This document shows, one piece after another, positions 45,739-54,965 of a DNA stretch of 64,000 nucleotides; within the stretch, counting starts at the first letter, position 1, and each line of letters starts with the position of its first letter. The position numbers and the translations under genes were made by a program. This stretch comes from an uncultured Candidatus Melainabacteria bacterium (GTDB lineage Bacteria > Cyanobacteriota > Vampirovibrionia > Gastranaerophilales > Gastranaerophilaceae): positions 124,001 to 188,000 of the forward strand of contig CAKVLH010000002.1 of assembly GCA_934757245.1 (NCBI GenBank). The letters run 5' to 3'. The notes under the pieces are model-generated. The model saw only the letters and a list, made by a program, of their open reading frames with translations. It had not been told where the DNA came from and searched no databases.

Positions 45739-46824
45739 CTAAGCTTGTGTTTCAGCCAATTTTTCCAACTTCAACTTTTGATCGTATTCTGTCAACAAAT
45801 TAATTAACTCGTCCAAATCGCCATCAATTACTGTCCAAACGTTAAGGTTGTGATTAATTCGGTGGTCTGTCAATCGACCTTGTGGGAAGTTATAAGTTCT
45901 GATACGTTCGCTTCTATCACCTGTTCCAACTTGAGAACGTCTTAAGTCGGTGATTTCTTGCATTTGTTTTTGAACTTCCATATCATAAAGTTTTGCCTTC
46001 AAGATTTGCAAAGCTCTTTCTTTGTTTTGCAATTGTGAACGTTCTTCTGTACAGAAAATCATAATTCCTGTTGGTTTGTGGAATACACGTGCTGCGGTTT
46101 CAACTTTGTTTACGTTTTGACCACCCGCACCGCCTGAACGAGCAGTTGAAATTTCAACATCATTCATATTTAATTCAACTTCAACATCATCAACTTCAGG
46201 CATAACTGCAACTGTAGCAGTAGAAGTGTGAACTCTGCCTTGTGATTCTGTAGCAGGAACTCTTTGAACTCTGTGAACGCCTGATTCGTATTTAAGACGA
46301 GAATAAATACTATCGCCTTTCATAGAAATAATAACTTCGCTTACACCGCCGGCTTCGCATTCAGTTTTGCTCAAAATTTGAGTTTGCCAGCCCATTTTAT
46401 CAGCGTAGCGCATGTACATTCTCATCAAATCGCCTGCGAAAATGTTTGCTTCGTCTCCGCCTGCGCCACCTCTGATTTCAAGCATAATATCTTTATCATC
46501 CATCGGGTCGCGTGGAAGAAGAAGAACTTTCATTCTTTCTTCGTATTCAGGAATCTTTGCTTCATTTTCTTCCATTTCAGCTTTCAAAAACTGTTTCATT
46601 TCTTCGTCTTTTTCTTCGTGAATAAGTTGTTTTGCTTCATCAATCGCATCAACAGCTTTTTTCCACGCATAATAAAGTTCAACAGTTTCTTCCATTGATT
46701 TTCTTTGTTTTGACAAATCACGGAATTTATTGTAATCAGCGATTACATTAGGGTCAGATAGAGTTTGACCTAATTCAACATATCTTTTTTCTATCTGAAC
46801 GATTTTATCTAACATGTCTTTCAT
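45739..46824 (-). CDS. prfA: Peptide chain release factor 1
   Basis: RF1 ends translation at UAA and UAG. The 361-aa chain carries the GGQ motif ([11 protein letters not shown] near residue 230) that triggers peptide release, the stop-codon recognition region with [16 protein letters not shown] near residue 186 (PxT tripeptide PAT), and the usual N-terminal helical domain and C-terminal domain ([13 protein letters not shown]). AGAGGT precedes the ATG. prmC, the usual neighbour, is absent. The gene is intact and of normal length. Confidence 0.97.
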   Translation of the reverse strand: MKDMLDKIVQIEKRYVELGQTLSDPNVIADYNKFRDLSKQRKSMEETVELYYAWKKAVDAIDEAKQLIHEEKDEEMKQFLKAEMEENEAKIPEYEERMKVLLLPRDPMDDKDIMLEIRGGAGGDEANIFAGDLMRMYMRYADKMGWQTQILSKTECEAGGVSEVIISMKGDSIYSRLKYESGVHRVQRVPATESQGRVHTSTATVAVMPEVDDVEVELNMNDVEISTARSGGAGGQNVNKVETAARVFHKPTGIMIFCTEERSQLQNKERALQILKAKLYDMEVQKQMQEITDLRRSQVGTGDRSERIRTYNFPQGRLTDHRINHNLNVWTVIDGDLDELINLLTEYDQKLKLEKLAETQA

Positions 46825-46899
46825 AATTTTTACCTCTTTAATTCAAGTATAAATCAAACATGCAAAATAAAATAGAGCGCCCTTTCTAAAAGGTTTATA

Positions 46900-47766
46900 T
46901 TAGTCGTTCATTTGTTTTTTTAAGGTGGTTTTAACTCCGCTCAAAGGCCCGTTGTTTGGCGCTTTTAAATTTTCATAATATTTTTTTACATATACAACAG
47001 GAAATTTTGGAAGCCATACAAACTTCATAATTATAGAAGCTGCGTCAGCACCTTGAGAAAACATAAGCTCATCAATAGTTTGTTCATAAGCAGGTGAAAT
47101 AGAAGAAAAAACTTTCAGAAAATAATTTGTTGCGCTTACGCTATAATATCCGGTTGTTGTTACAGGTTTTGAAAGTAATTCTGTTATCTTAAATTCAGAT
47201 TCATCTTCTAAAGTATTCATATCAAAAGGCATTTCAAGCTTTTCGTCTTTCATTCTTATAATCTCATATTTTTCGCCATTAAATACAAGTATCATAGTGT
47301 TTGGTTTAGGCATATAAATATCATCAAAAATATTGTCTAAAATCGGTTGACCGTTAAAATCAGTAACTCCGTATTTGTAGTTTTTGCAAGTCAAAAACAT
47401 ACCGCCATAAAGCAAATCAATAGATTGATATTCGACTGGAAGAATCGCAAATCCTTGTTCGTCAAACAATCCGTACTTATCACCTTTTTTTAGTTTTACG
47501 AACTTTCCGAGCACTCTGTCCGCATTTGAGTATTTAGGTTCAACCAAAATGTTTCCGTTACTATCCATAACGCCGAATTTTGTACCTTTTTGAATAATCC
47601 AGCCTTTTTCGCCCAATCTGATTAGTTTCTTGTAATTCGCGTCAACAATGATTGCACCGTTCTCGTCTTTTAAACCGAACTTGCCGTTGTCGCTAAAAAC
47701 AGTCGGAGACGCAAATACAGATGTTTGTAACATTAGTAATAAAAAGATAAAAGCTAACTTCTTCAT
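46900..47766 (-). CDS. Secreted WG (KWG) repeat protein
   Basis: A 288-aa exported protein: signal peptide MKKLAFIFLLLMLQTSVFA, then at least four WG-type beta repeats (FSDNGKFGLKDENGAIIV, KGTKFGVMDSNGNILVEPKY, KGDKYGLFDEQGFAILPVEY, YKYGVTDFNGQPI) covering residues 22-150. A C-terminal region of unknown fold follows. WG repeats are usually found in extracellular or surface proteins and are of unknown function. TTAATCTG lies 6 nt before the ATG as a weak -10 match (TAATCT); no clear Shine-Dalgarno is present. Divergent from the AsmA-like gene. Confidence 0.8.
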   Translation of the reverse strand: MKKLAFIFLLLMLQTSVFASPTVFSDNGKFGLKDENGAIIVDANYKKLIRLGEKGWIIQKGTKFGVMDSNGNILVEPKYSNADRVLGKFVKLKKGDKYGLFDEQGFAILPVEYQSIDLLYGGMFLTCKNYKYGVTDFNGQPILDNIFDDIYMPKPNTMILVFNGEKYEIIRMKDEKLEMPFDMNTLEDESEFKITELLSKPVTTTGYYSVSATNYFLKVFSSISPAYEQTIDELMFSQGADAASIIMKFVWLPKFPVVYVKKYYENLKAPNNGPLSGVKTTLKKQMND

Positions 47767-47878
47767 AAAAGCAGATTAACATAAAATTGAAGCAGAAAAA
47801 AGTATATTTGGTGCAATAGTTAATATGGTACGCCGTAGGCTAGAATATATTTGACACATCACCTAAAAAGTTTTATGT

Positions 47879-47884
47879 TATAAT
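47879..47884 (+). promoter_or_regulatory. Near-leaderless -10 hexamer of the AsmA-like gene
   Basis: TATAAT ends 7 nt before the ATG at 47892. A TTGACA at 47851-47856 is 22 bp upstream of it, too far for a standard spacer, but 17 bp before TATGTT (47874-47879), so the exact -10 is uncertain. Confidence 0.45.
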
Positions 47885-47891
47885 TTTGATT

Positions 47892-50660
47892 ATGAGAAAG
47901 AGCGTCAAAATATTAACCTCAACAGTTTGTACTGCAGTAGTAATCGCAGGTGCAGGAGTTTGCACTTATCTTTATACATTGCCAAAGCTTGTTTCAAGTG
48001 CATGGTTAAATAAAGTTGCAGTAAAAGAAGCGACTGAAATTTTGAACGCGGATTTATCAATAAAAAATCCGAAACTTGCGACTAGTTTTAGTCCAAATAT
48101 CGGTTTTACTTTAGAAGAATTAACGCTTAGTAAAGACAACAAACAAATACTTGCTCTAAACAATTTAGATACAGAATTTTCTTTCAAAGATATTTTTGCA
48201 AAACGTATTATTGTAAAAAAACTCCTTGCTGATAACGTTTTTGTTAACGCATCTGACTTGATGTCGATTTTACCAAAAACAGAGCAAAAAGAAGAAAAGC
48301 CGAGCGAGTTTAGTATAGACATGTTTTCTACGATTTTGGGTGTTAGAAAATGTTTGATTACATACAACATGGATGATGTCGGGATAAAATTTGATGCGCA
48401 AAATTTAATGCTTGATAGAACTCAGGCTAAAAAATATTTGCACTTTGATTTTGATTTCTTTATGACGAAAGGACAAGACAAAATCCAAGTTTCAGCTGAT
48501 GACAAACATTGTATTTATATGGGTAATGGCGAATTACATATAGATAAATTTCCGATAGAAATTGATAAATCAAAAATTGTAATTGACGCTTTTGCTTCCA
48601 GAAAAGCCGGCATGAACTTAAATGTTTCATCCAGAAATTTTAGCGCGCGTGATATTTATAATATTGTGTCTTCAAATATAATTATGCCAAACGGCAAAGA
48701 AATGCTTGCGCCAATTTGTGATGTAAAAGGTAGTGTGGATTTTAATCTTCATCTAACTAAACAAAATATTCGCGGTGATATTAATGTAAATGAATCAGAA
48801 TTCAAGATAAAAGATTTGATGAAAATGCCTGTAAAAATTACGCAAGGCATTGTTGAAATCGGTAACAAAGATATTACTTTGAAAGATTTTAAAGGTTATT
48901 ACAACAACAAAACTAATGATACTTTGACAATGGAAGGCACAGTTAAAGATTATTGGAAGACTTGCGACACAAAAATAGTTTCTGATATTTTTGTGAACGA
49001 CGATTTCTTTAGAGAGTATCTTTCTAAAATGCTCGGCTCTCCAATCAGCTTGGTTGGTGATGCGGGTTCAAGATTAACTTTGACTTCAAAAAATGGCTCT
49101 TGTGATATTTTGTGGTATTTTTTGCTTAAAGAAGGCGAAGGCTTTATGTTGGGCGACCAGTCAATGGTGTTGAAGGATTATAAAACTCTTTTCAAGGTTG
49201 ATTTGAGCGTCGTAAAAAACATTTTGAAAATCAACACGATTGATTATTTTATAACAAACGAGTTGAAAAAAGGCATGACGCCTGTACTTTCAATTAATGG
49301 CAATCTTGATATGGCAGATAATATGAAGCTTCAAGATATTCATCTGAAAATTCCGCGTCCTTTGCCGAGTGAATTTTTAAACTTTTTAGCAGGTCAAAAA
49401 ATATTTAAAAAAGGTACTATTACAGGCGAAATGGGTGTGATTAATACGGGCGAGTTCCCTGTAATGGAAGGAGTTATAACTCTTGATAAAGTTAGAATTC
49501 CATCTCAAAGACTTTTTATCAAATCCGCTAAAATCGGGGCTAAAGGCGATAAGTTGGGCGCGATTGCAGAAGGAAGATTTAAGCGCTCAAAATATAATTT
49601 TAAAGGTTATATTGTTAATGATTTAAGACTGCCGATTGTGGTTAAGAATGTAGATTTGAGCGTTGATAATATTGATATAGAAAGATTTTTGGCGAATAGT
49701 CAAGAGAGTAATGTTAATAATACCCTCTCCCCTTCCCTCTCCACAGGAGAGGGGGCTTCGCAAGACGCAGAAGCCGATACTAACGTTGATGTTCCAACAT
49801 TCCAAAAGGGTTTGATTATTGTTGAAAAATGCATGTTAAATCTCGAAAATGGAAAATATAAAAACGTTAATTTTGGTAATTTGCACGCAAACTTGACGCT
49901 TGATAAAGACGGAATTTTGAATTTGCAATCAAACAAATTTGATATTGCGGAAGGTATTTCTACATTAAAAGTTCGCGCTGATTTGATTAAAAACAAATAT
50001 TATTTAAGGCTTGGTGTAAAAGATGTTAACTCAACTATTATGGCGGATGCGCTTTTAGGCTTGCCAAGAGAAATTTCCGGAAAAGCAATGGGATTAGTTG
50101 AGATTAATTCTGATGCGAGTCTTAAACTTAATGGTGATATTAAATTTAATATTCAAAACGGTACGATTGAAAAAATCGGATATGTCGAATACATTTTGAA
50201 AGTTGCAGCGCTGTTTAGGAATCCGCTTGTAATGATTTCTCCGACTACAGTTGGAGATTTGGTTAACATTCCGGACGGCAAATTTGACGTGATTAAGGGT
50301 GAATTGAAGCTTAAAGATAACGTAATTGAAAGAATGATGATAAAATCTTCTGCTAAACAACTTGCTTCATTTATTGTTGGAAGATATGATTTGAACACTA
50401 ATGATGCGACTTTGAGAATTTATACAAAAATGTCAAATAAAGGTGAAGGTTTTGCCGGAGTTTTGAGAAACATATCTTTGAACAGTTTAGCTAATAGGAT
50501 TTCTTCAAGCGGAAGAAATGAAAGCAACTATTATGCGTCTGAAATTGAACAAATTCCGCAACTTGAGGTTGACGAGAAAGATGCGCAAGTGTTCTTAACT
50601 AAAGTTGATGGTGATGTCATGAATTTCAATTTCTTGTCTTCTCTTAAGAGAATCAAATAG
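47892..50660 (+). CDS. AsmA-like envelope protein
   Basis: A 922-aa protein with one N-terminal membrane helix (residues 4-24) and a long beta-rich region, as in AsmA/TamB-like proteins, which are thought to form lipid-conducting bridges between membranes. Near the N-terminus NPKLATSFSPNIGFTLEEL, and near the C-terminus a region with VEYILKVAALFRNPLVM and RNISLNSLANRI, fit the AsmA/YhdP pattern. About residues 610-627 are encoded by a dispersed repeat (LSPSLSTGEGASQ). I use ATG 47892; a TTG two codons earlier is possible. It is followed by the pfl gene with its own promoter. Confidence 0.8.
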   Translation: MRKSVKILTSTVCTAVVIAGAGVCTYLYTLPKLVSSAWLNKVAVKEATEILNADLSIKNPKLATSFSPNIGFTLEELTLSKDNKQILALNNLDTEFSFKDIFAKRIIVKKLLADNVFVNASDLMSILPKTEQKEEKPSEFSIDMFSTILGVRKCLITYNMDDVGIKFDAQNLMLDRTQAKKYLHFDFDFFMTKGQDKIQVSADDKHCIYMGNGELHIDKFPIEIDKSKIVIDAFASRKAGMNLNVSSRNFSARDIYNIVSSNIIMPNGKEMLAPICDVKGSVDFNLHLTKQNIRGDINVNESEFKIKDLMKMPVKITQGIVEIGNKDITLKDFKGYYNNKTNDTLTMEGTVKDYWKTCDTKIVSDIFVNDDFFREYLSKMLGSPISLVGDAGSRLTLTSKNGSCDILWYFLLKEGEGFMLGDQSMVLKDYKTLFKVDLSVVKNILKINTIDYFITNELKKGMTPVLSINGNLDMADNMKLQDIHLKIPRPLPSEFLNFLAGQKIFKKGTITGEMGVINTGEFPVMEGVITLDKVRIPSQRLFIKSAKIGAKGDKLGAIAEGRFKRSKYNFKGYIVNDLRLPIVVKNVDLSVDNIDIERFLANSQESNVNNTLSPSLSTGEGASQDAEADTNVDVPTFQKGLIIVEKCMLNLENGKYKNVNFGNLHANLTLDKDGILNLQSNKFDIAEGISTLKVRADLIKNKYYLRLGVKDVNSTIMADALLGLPREISGKAMGLVEINSDASLKLNGDIKFNIQNGTIEKIGYVEYILKVAALFRNPLVMISPTTVGDLVNIPDGKFDVIKGELKLKDNVIERMMIKSSAKQLASFIVGRYDLNTNDATLRIYTKMSNKGEGFAGVLRNISLNSLANRISSSGRNESNYYASEIEQIPQLEVDEKDAQVFLTKVDGDVMNFNFLSSLKRIK
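49721..49770 (+). repeat. Palindromic repeat inside the AsmA-like gene, in frame
   Basis: TACCCTCTCCCCTTCCCTCT, then CCACAGGAGAGGGGGCTTCG, relates to the intergenic copies at 29880-30090. It is read through in frame and lies at a low-complexity Ser/Asn linker of the protein. Confidence 0.7.
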
Positions 50661-50714
50661 AAAGTTTCTTTTGGATTAGATACATTATTTCTTCTTTATA
50701 AAATCTTTATAAAT

Positions 50715-50757
50715 GTTGTTAAAACAACTGTACCATGTTTTTTTTATGGGGTATAAT
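50715..50757 (+). promoter_or_regulatory. Promoter of pfl with an overlapping inverted repeat
   Basis: TATAAT at 50752-50757 is the -10. Directly before the -35 position lies GTTGTT-AA-AACAAC (50715-50728), a perfect inverted repeat that could be an operator for a redox or anaerobic regulator. The leader also contains the hairpin AGTCC-GAAC-GGACT (50785-50798), then AAGGAG before the ATG. Confidence 0.45.
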
Positions 50758-50819
50758 ATTAATTAACAAAGTAGTGATAGAAAAAGTCCGAACGGACTGG
50801 AAAAGACAAGGAGATTAAA

Positions 50820-52901
50820 ATGTCAGAATTAACATTAGAAAAACAATCTTCTACAACTGATTTCGTTGGTGGCAAATGGCAGTCAGAAATCAATGTAAGA
50901 GATTTCATCCAAAAAAACTACACACCTTATGATGGTGATTCTAGCTTCTTGGCAGGCCCAACAGAAGCAACTACAAAATTGTGGCAAGAATGCTGCGATT
51001 TGTTCAAAAAAGAACGTGAAAACGGTGGTGTTCTTGATATGGACACAAAAATCGTTTCTACAATCACTTCTCACAAGGCTGGTTATATTGACAAGAGTTT
51101 AGAACAAATCGTTGGTTTGCAAACAGATAAACCTCTAAAACGTTCTCTACAACCATTTGGTGGTATCAGAATGGCTGAAACTTCTTGCAAATCTTATGGT
51201 TACGAAGTTGACCCAGAAATTACAGAAATTTTCACAAAATACAGAAAAACTCACAACCAAGGTGTTTTCGATTGCTATACTCCTGAAATGAGAAAAGCAA
51301 GACACGCAGCTATCTTGACAGGTTTGCCAGATGCTTACGGTCGTGGTCGTATCATTGGTGATTACAGAAGAATCGCTCTTTATGGTATCGATAGATTAAT
51401 CGAAGACAAAAAAGAACAACATGCTTCATTAGACGGCGAAATGAGACCTGAAAAAATCCAATTGAAGGAAGAAATCGCTGAACAAATCAGAGCATTGCAA
51501 GAAATGGCTGAATTAGGCGACGAATATGGTTTCGATATCAGAAAACCTGCTTCAAACGCTAAAGAAGCTATCCAATGGTTATACTTCGGTTATTTATCAG
51601 CAGTAAAAGAACAAAACGGTGCTGCAATGTCAGTTGGTAGAACTTCTACTTTCTTGGATATCTTCATTGAAAGAGATTTGAGAAACGGTGTTATTACTGA
51701 AGCTGAAGCTCAAGAAATGATTGACCACTTCATCATGAAGTTAAGATTAGTTAAATTCGCTAGAACTCCTGAATACAATTCATTGTTCTCAGGCGACCCT
51801 ACTTGGGTAACTGAATCAATCGGTGGTGTTGGTATTGATGGTCGTCATATGGTTACTAAAAACTCATTCCGTTACTTACACACATTGGAAAACTTAGGTA
51901 CTGCTCCAGAACCTAACATGACAGTATTGTGGTCTAAGAGATTACCACACGCATTCAAACAATATGCTGCTCACATTTCTATTACAACTTCATCTATCCA
52001 ATACGAAAACGATGATTTGATGAGAGTTACTCACGGTGATGATTACGCTATTGCTTGTTGTGTATCTTCAATGGTAGTTGGTAAAGAAATGCAATTCTTC
52101 GGTGCAAGAGCTAACTTGGCTAAGTGCTTGTTATACGCTATCAACGGTGGTGTTGACGAAAGAATTAAAGAACAAGTTGGTCCTAAATACAGACCTATTA
52201 CTTCTGAATACCTAGACTTCGATGAAGTTATGGAAAAATATGAAGATATGATGGAATGGTTAGCTGGTTTGTATGTAAATACATTGAACGTTATCCACTA
52301 CATGCACGATAAATATTGCTACGAAAGATCTCAAATGGCTCTTCATGATAGAGACGTTAAGAGATACTTCGCAACAGGTATTGCTGGCTTATCAGTAGTT
52401 GCTGACTCACTTTCAGCTATTAAATACGCAAAAGTTAAAACTATCCGTGATGAAAACGGCTTAGTAGTAGATTACGAAGTTGAAGGCGATTATCCAAAAT
52501 ATGGTAACAACGATGACAGAGTTGACCAATTCGCAGTTAACCTTGTTAAGAAATTCATGAATATGATTAGAAAACACTATACTTATAGAAATTCTATTCC
52601 TACAATGTCTATCTTAACAATTACTTCAAACGTTGTTTACGGTAAGAAAACAGGTAACACTCCTGACGGTAGAAAAGCTGGTATTCCTCTAGCTCCTGGT
52701 GCTAACCCAATGCACAGACGTGATACTCACGGTGCTGTAGCATCTTTGGCTTCAGTTGCTAAGCTTCCATTCAATGATGCTCAAGACGGTATCTCAAATA
52801 CATTCTCAATTATTCCTAACGCATTGGGTAAAGATGATGTATTCATGGGAGACTTGGACATCCAACTTGATTGCGGATGCTCAGAAGGAACTTGCCAATA
52901 A
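50820..52901 (+). CDS. pflB: Pyruvate formate-lyase, main chain lacking the glycyl-radical domain
   Basis: PFL cleaves pyruvate with CoA to acetyl-CoA and formate under anoxia. The 693-aa chain follows E. coli PflB from [27 protein letters not shown] FVGGKWQSE to [14 protein letters not shown]. It has RALIPFGGIRM-like [21 protein letters not shown] and the active-site Cys pair ACCVSS near residues 412-413. It ends in [17 protein letters not shown], just where the C-terminal domain with the radical Gly should begin. That domain is encoded 256 bp downstream as its own gene. AAGGAG precedes the ATG; codon use looks highly expressed. Confidence 0.93.
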   Translation: MSELTLEKQSSTTDFVGGKWQSEINVRDFIQKNYTPYDGDSSFLAGPTEATTKLWQECCDLFKKERENGGVLDMDTKIVSTITSHKAGYIDKSLEQIVGLQTDKPLKRSLQPFGGIRMAETSCKSYGYEVDPEITEIFTKYRKTHNQGVFDCYTPEMRKARHAAILTGLPDAYGRGRIIGDYRRIALYGIDRLIEDKKEQHASLDGEMRPEKIQLKEEIAEQIRALQEMAELGDEYGFDIRKPASNAKEAIQWLYFGYLSAVKEQNGAAMSVGRTSTFLDIFIERDLRNGVITEAEAQEMIDHFIMKLRLVKFARTPEYNSLFSGDPTWVTESIGGVGIDGRHMVTKNSFRYLHTLENLGTAPEPNMTVLWSKRLPHAFKQYAAHISITTSSIQYENDDLMRVTHGDDYAIACCVSSMVVGKEMQFFGARANLAKCLLYAINGGVDERIKEQVGPKYRPITSEYLDFDEVMEKYEDMMEWLAGLYVNTLNVIHYMHDKYCYERSQMALHDRDVKRYFATGIAGLSVVADSLSAIKYAKVKTIRDENGLVVDYEVEGDYPKYGNNDDRVDQFAVNLVKKFMNMIRKHYTYRNSIPTMSILTITSNVVYGKKTGNTPDGRKAGIPLAPGANPMHRRDTHGAVASLASVAKLPFNDAQDGISNTFSIIPNALGKDDVFMGDLDIQLDCGCSEGTCQ

Positions 52902-52908
52902 GAATGAT

Positions 52909-53136
52909 TAGTGAAAAGTGAGTAGTTAATGGATTTTTCCATTGCTACTCGCAAATCACAATTATTAAGTTGAAAATTGAAAGTTGAAAGTTGAAAGTAG
53001 TTTAAGATTATTTTTAATAAAATTCGTTCAATATTGAATATTTTGAAATTGAAAAAATTTAATACAACTTTTCACTTTCCACTATCCACTTTCAACTCTT
53101 GATGAAAGTAGTAGGGTGCGCACACCTGCGCACCGA
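52909..53136. repeat. Repeat-filled gap between the two pfl parts
   Basis: The 256-bp gap holds GTGAGTAGTTAATGGA-TTTT-TCCATTGCTACTCGC (about 52914-52947). It then has a purine repeat of GAAAGTTGAAAGTT units with a complementary TTTCACTTTCC half (52968-53095), and GTAGGGTGCGCACACCTGCG (53110-53129). These are members of the dispersed families seen at 10100, 13708 and 36393. Confidence 0.75.
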
Positions 53137-53157
53137 ACAAACATAAGGAATAAAACA

Positions 53158-53412
53158 ATGACAACACAACAAGAAGAAAACTTAATAAATCTTTTAGACG
53201 GTTATGTTGAAAAAGGTGGACACCACTTAAACGTAAACGTATTCAACAGAGAAACATTGCTTGATGCTCAAGCACACCCAGAAAAATACCCACAATTAAC
53301 AGTAAGAGTTTCTGGTTATGCTGTAAACTTCATTAAGTTAACAAAAGAACAACAAGACGATGTTATCTCAAGAACATTCCACGCTTCTTTAGGTAACGGC
53401 TGCGGCTGCTAG
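53158..53412 (+). CDS. Stand-alone glycyl-radical domain of pyruvate formate-lyase (GrcA/YfiD-like)
   Basis: The 84-aa protein aligns by eye with the last 80 residues of E. coli Pfl[37 protein letters not shown], and the radical motif RVSGYAV with Gly53, then [11 protein letters not shown]. It ends GNGCGC. AAGGAA lies 7 nt before the ATG; 14 upstream codons in the same frame derive from a repeat and are excluded. As the main PFL chain stops before this domain, the two must associate to form an active enzyme. In E. coli, YfiD has the same domain as a repair part of a full-length PFL. Confidence 0.9.
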   Translation: MTTQQEENLINLLDGYVEKGGHHLNVNVFNRETLLDAQAHPEKYPQLTVRVSGYAVNFIKLTKEQQDDVISRTFHASLGNGCGC

Positions 53413-53440
53413 ACTAAAGGGTATAGGTAAGAGATTAAAT

Positions 53441-53471
53441 AAAGGCGCGATATGAAATATCGCGCCTTTTA
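53441..53471 (+). terminator. Terminator of the pfl operon
   Basis: A perfect 13-bp stem (AAAGGCGCGATAT / ATATCGCGCCTTT) with a GAA loop and a TTT flank, 28 bp past the glycyl-radical gene stop. Confidence 0.9.
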
Positions 53472-53516
53472 AATTGAGAATCAAATTCAATATTAAACAT
53501 ATTTTATTTTAAAAAA

Positions 53517-53579
53517 GTAGGGTGCAATTTTTTGCACCATTAATCTAATTTAGTAGGTCAGGCACTGCCTGACAATAAC
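53517..53579. repeat. Two dispersed palindromes after the pfl operon
   Basis: GTAGGGTGCAATTTTTTGCACC (53517-53538) and GTAGGTCAGGCACTGCCTGAC (53553-53573) belong to the families at 36393 and 45242. Confidence 0.75.
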
Positions 53580-53617
53580 TTTTCTAATTAGTTAGTAGGT
53601 CGGCTTTACTAAGAACT

Positions 53618-54613
53618 TTAATTCCTATATCCAATTCCTGATTTATATCCGGATATAGAATATAGACTTGGTAACGAAGGTTCAATCCATTTTAAACCTG
53701 ATAAAACTGCAACAGTTGCGATATCGTCTGTATGCATTCCTAAATCAATAAGCTCCGGTTTTCTTTCTTTAACATCTTTTATTCCAATTTTTTTTGAAAC
53801 TTTGTCAGTTATAAAATTTGCTATCTTAGAACCGCCAACAACTCCCGTTAAAATTATTCCGCAAACCATGCCTACCGCTCGACAAGCTTTAGAGGTTATC
53901 TTCAATTTTTCTAAAATAGCAAGCGCCACTCCTGCCCCAATATTGCACATAAAAATATTAGCTAAATACTGGTACAAACCTTCGCTTACTTTGTCAGGAG
54001 CTGTTTTTTTAACATCTTCTCCTGCTATTTTATCAACGACTAAACCACTTGCAATCCCTCCTACAACGGGTATTGCACCGTATATTGATAAGTAACCGAT
54101 TTCGGAAAAAATATCCTTAGAACTTATGTTTGTTGGAGCAGGAATGAGCCTTTGCATAAATCCTTCGAGTTTTTTGTTTTTCAATTCTTCTTGCAATTTT
54201 TTTATTTTAGATAACGAAAGGACTTTTGTTTTTGTATCTTCCAAAATACTCAAACTATCTTCACTCAAAGAATTTCTATTTTTTGAAACGAATTCTTCTA
54301 CCAATTTAGTATTTTGTTCTTGTATTTTTACTAAAGGCTCTAATGCTTGTCTGCGAGTGATTTTAGAAGCTATTTTTGGCGCAAGCAACGCACAAATTAC
54401 GGATGAAAGCAATATTGATGTATTTTTTAAATAATTTTTTACTTCGCCTTTTTTATCATTATATGTGTTATTTTTATCAAAAACGTCATACCCTTTTTTA
54501 GCGCTATACAATGCGGTAGATGCAAGCATAATTTGTGGCATGTTTTTGTTTAAACGGGCAATTAACATAGGTTGATCTAAAAATTTTGCAAAGGACTTAA
54601 TGTTATTTATCAT
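53618..54613 (-). CDS. Multi-pass membrane protein of unknown function, 331 aa
   Basis: Not recognised. Chosen start ATG 54613 (MINNIKSFAKFL) with GCGGAG upstream; a TTG six codons upstream is possible. It has an N-terminal amphipathic region, hydrophobic segments near residues 72-90, 165-190, 205-228 and 240-262, and a charged Lys/Glu-rich stretch near 105-155 that could be a coiled coil. Gly-rich helices (VVGGIASGLVV, GIILTGVVGGSK) suggest a membrane-embedded core. The TTALYSAKKGYDVFDK-like ALYSAKKGYDVFDK part resembles proteins of this lineage that I cannot name. Confidence 0.65.
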   Translation of the reverse strand: MINNIKSFAKFLDQPMLIARLNKNMPQIMLASTALYSAKKGYDVFDKNNTYNDKKGEVKNYLKNTSILLSSVICALLAPKIASKITRRQALEPLVKIQEQNTKLVEEFVSKNRNSLSEDSLSILEDTKTKVLSLSKIKKLQEELKNKKLEGFMQRLIPAPTNISSKDIFSEIGYLSIYGAIPVVGGIASGLVVDKIAGEDVKKTAPDKVSEGLYQYLANIFMCNIGAGVALAILEKLKITSKACRAVGMVCGIILTGVVGGSKIANFITDKVSKKIGIKDVKERKPELIDLGMHTDDIATVAVLSGLKWIEPSLPSLYSISGYKSGIGYRN

Positions 54614-54663
54614 TTTTAACGAACTCCGCAAAATCTTTGTTTAAAAAACTATTTATAATCATT

Positions 54664-54713
54664 TGTTAGGGCCTCCTTACTATTTATATAAATAATGTAA
54701 GGGAAGCCTAACA
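54664..54713. repeat. Imperfect inverted repeat upstream of the 331-aa membrane protein gene
   Basis: TGTTAGGGCCTCCTTAC and GTAAGGGAAGCCTAACA surround a TATTTATATAAATA palindrome. Together they form a near-complete hairpin of 50 bp in the 352-bp gene-free stretch 54614-54965. Confidence 0.7.
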
Positions 54714-54856
54714 AAATGTCAAGCGCATAAGTTGTGTTCAAAAATTTAATAATTATTTTTATTATGTCAATAATTATCATGGACAGTAGTGCCACAAATG
54801 GTGAGGGGGGTAAATTAGCGCCGAAGCAATCCATAGCATTGAATACAACCTACAGT

Positions 54857-54951
54857 TCAAATTAAAAATGGAAAATTATTTAAAACAATTTTCCATTTTT
54901 CACTTTCAAATTTCCATTCAAAAATGTAAGATGTGCATGCTTGCACATTTT
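54857..54951. repeat. Dispersed palindromic repeat, copy 3
   Basis: AAAAATGGAAAATTATTTAA and ATTTTCCATTTTTCACTTTC followed by TGTGCATGCTTGCACA: a shortened relative of 36393-36530 in the same orientation. It ends just after the proC stop codon. Upstream, 54794-54840 carries a fragment of the GTCATTG family (CCGAAGCAATCC). Confidence 0.7.
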
Positions 54952-54965
54952 ACTTCTCGTTATGA

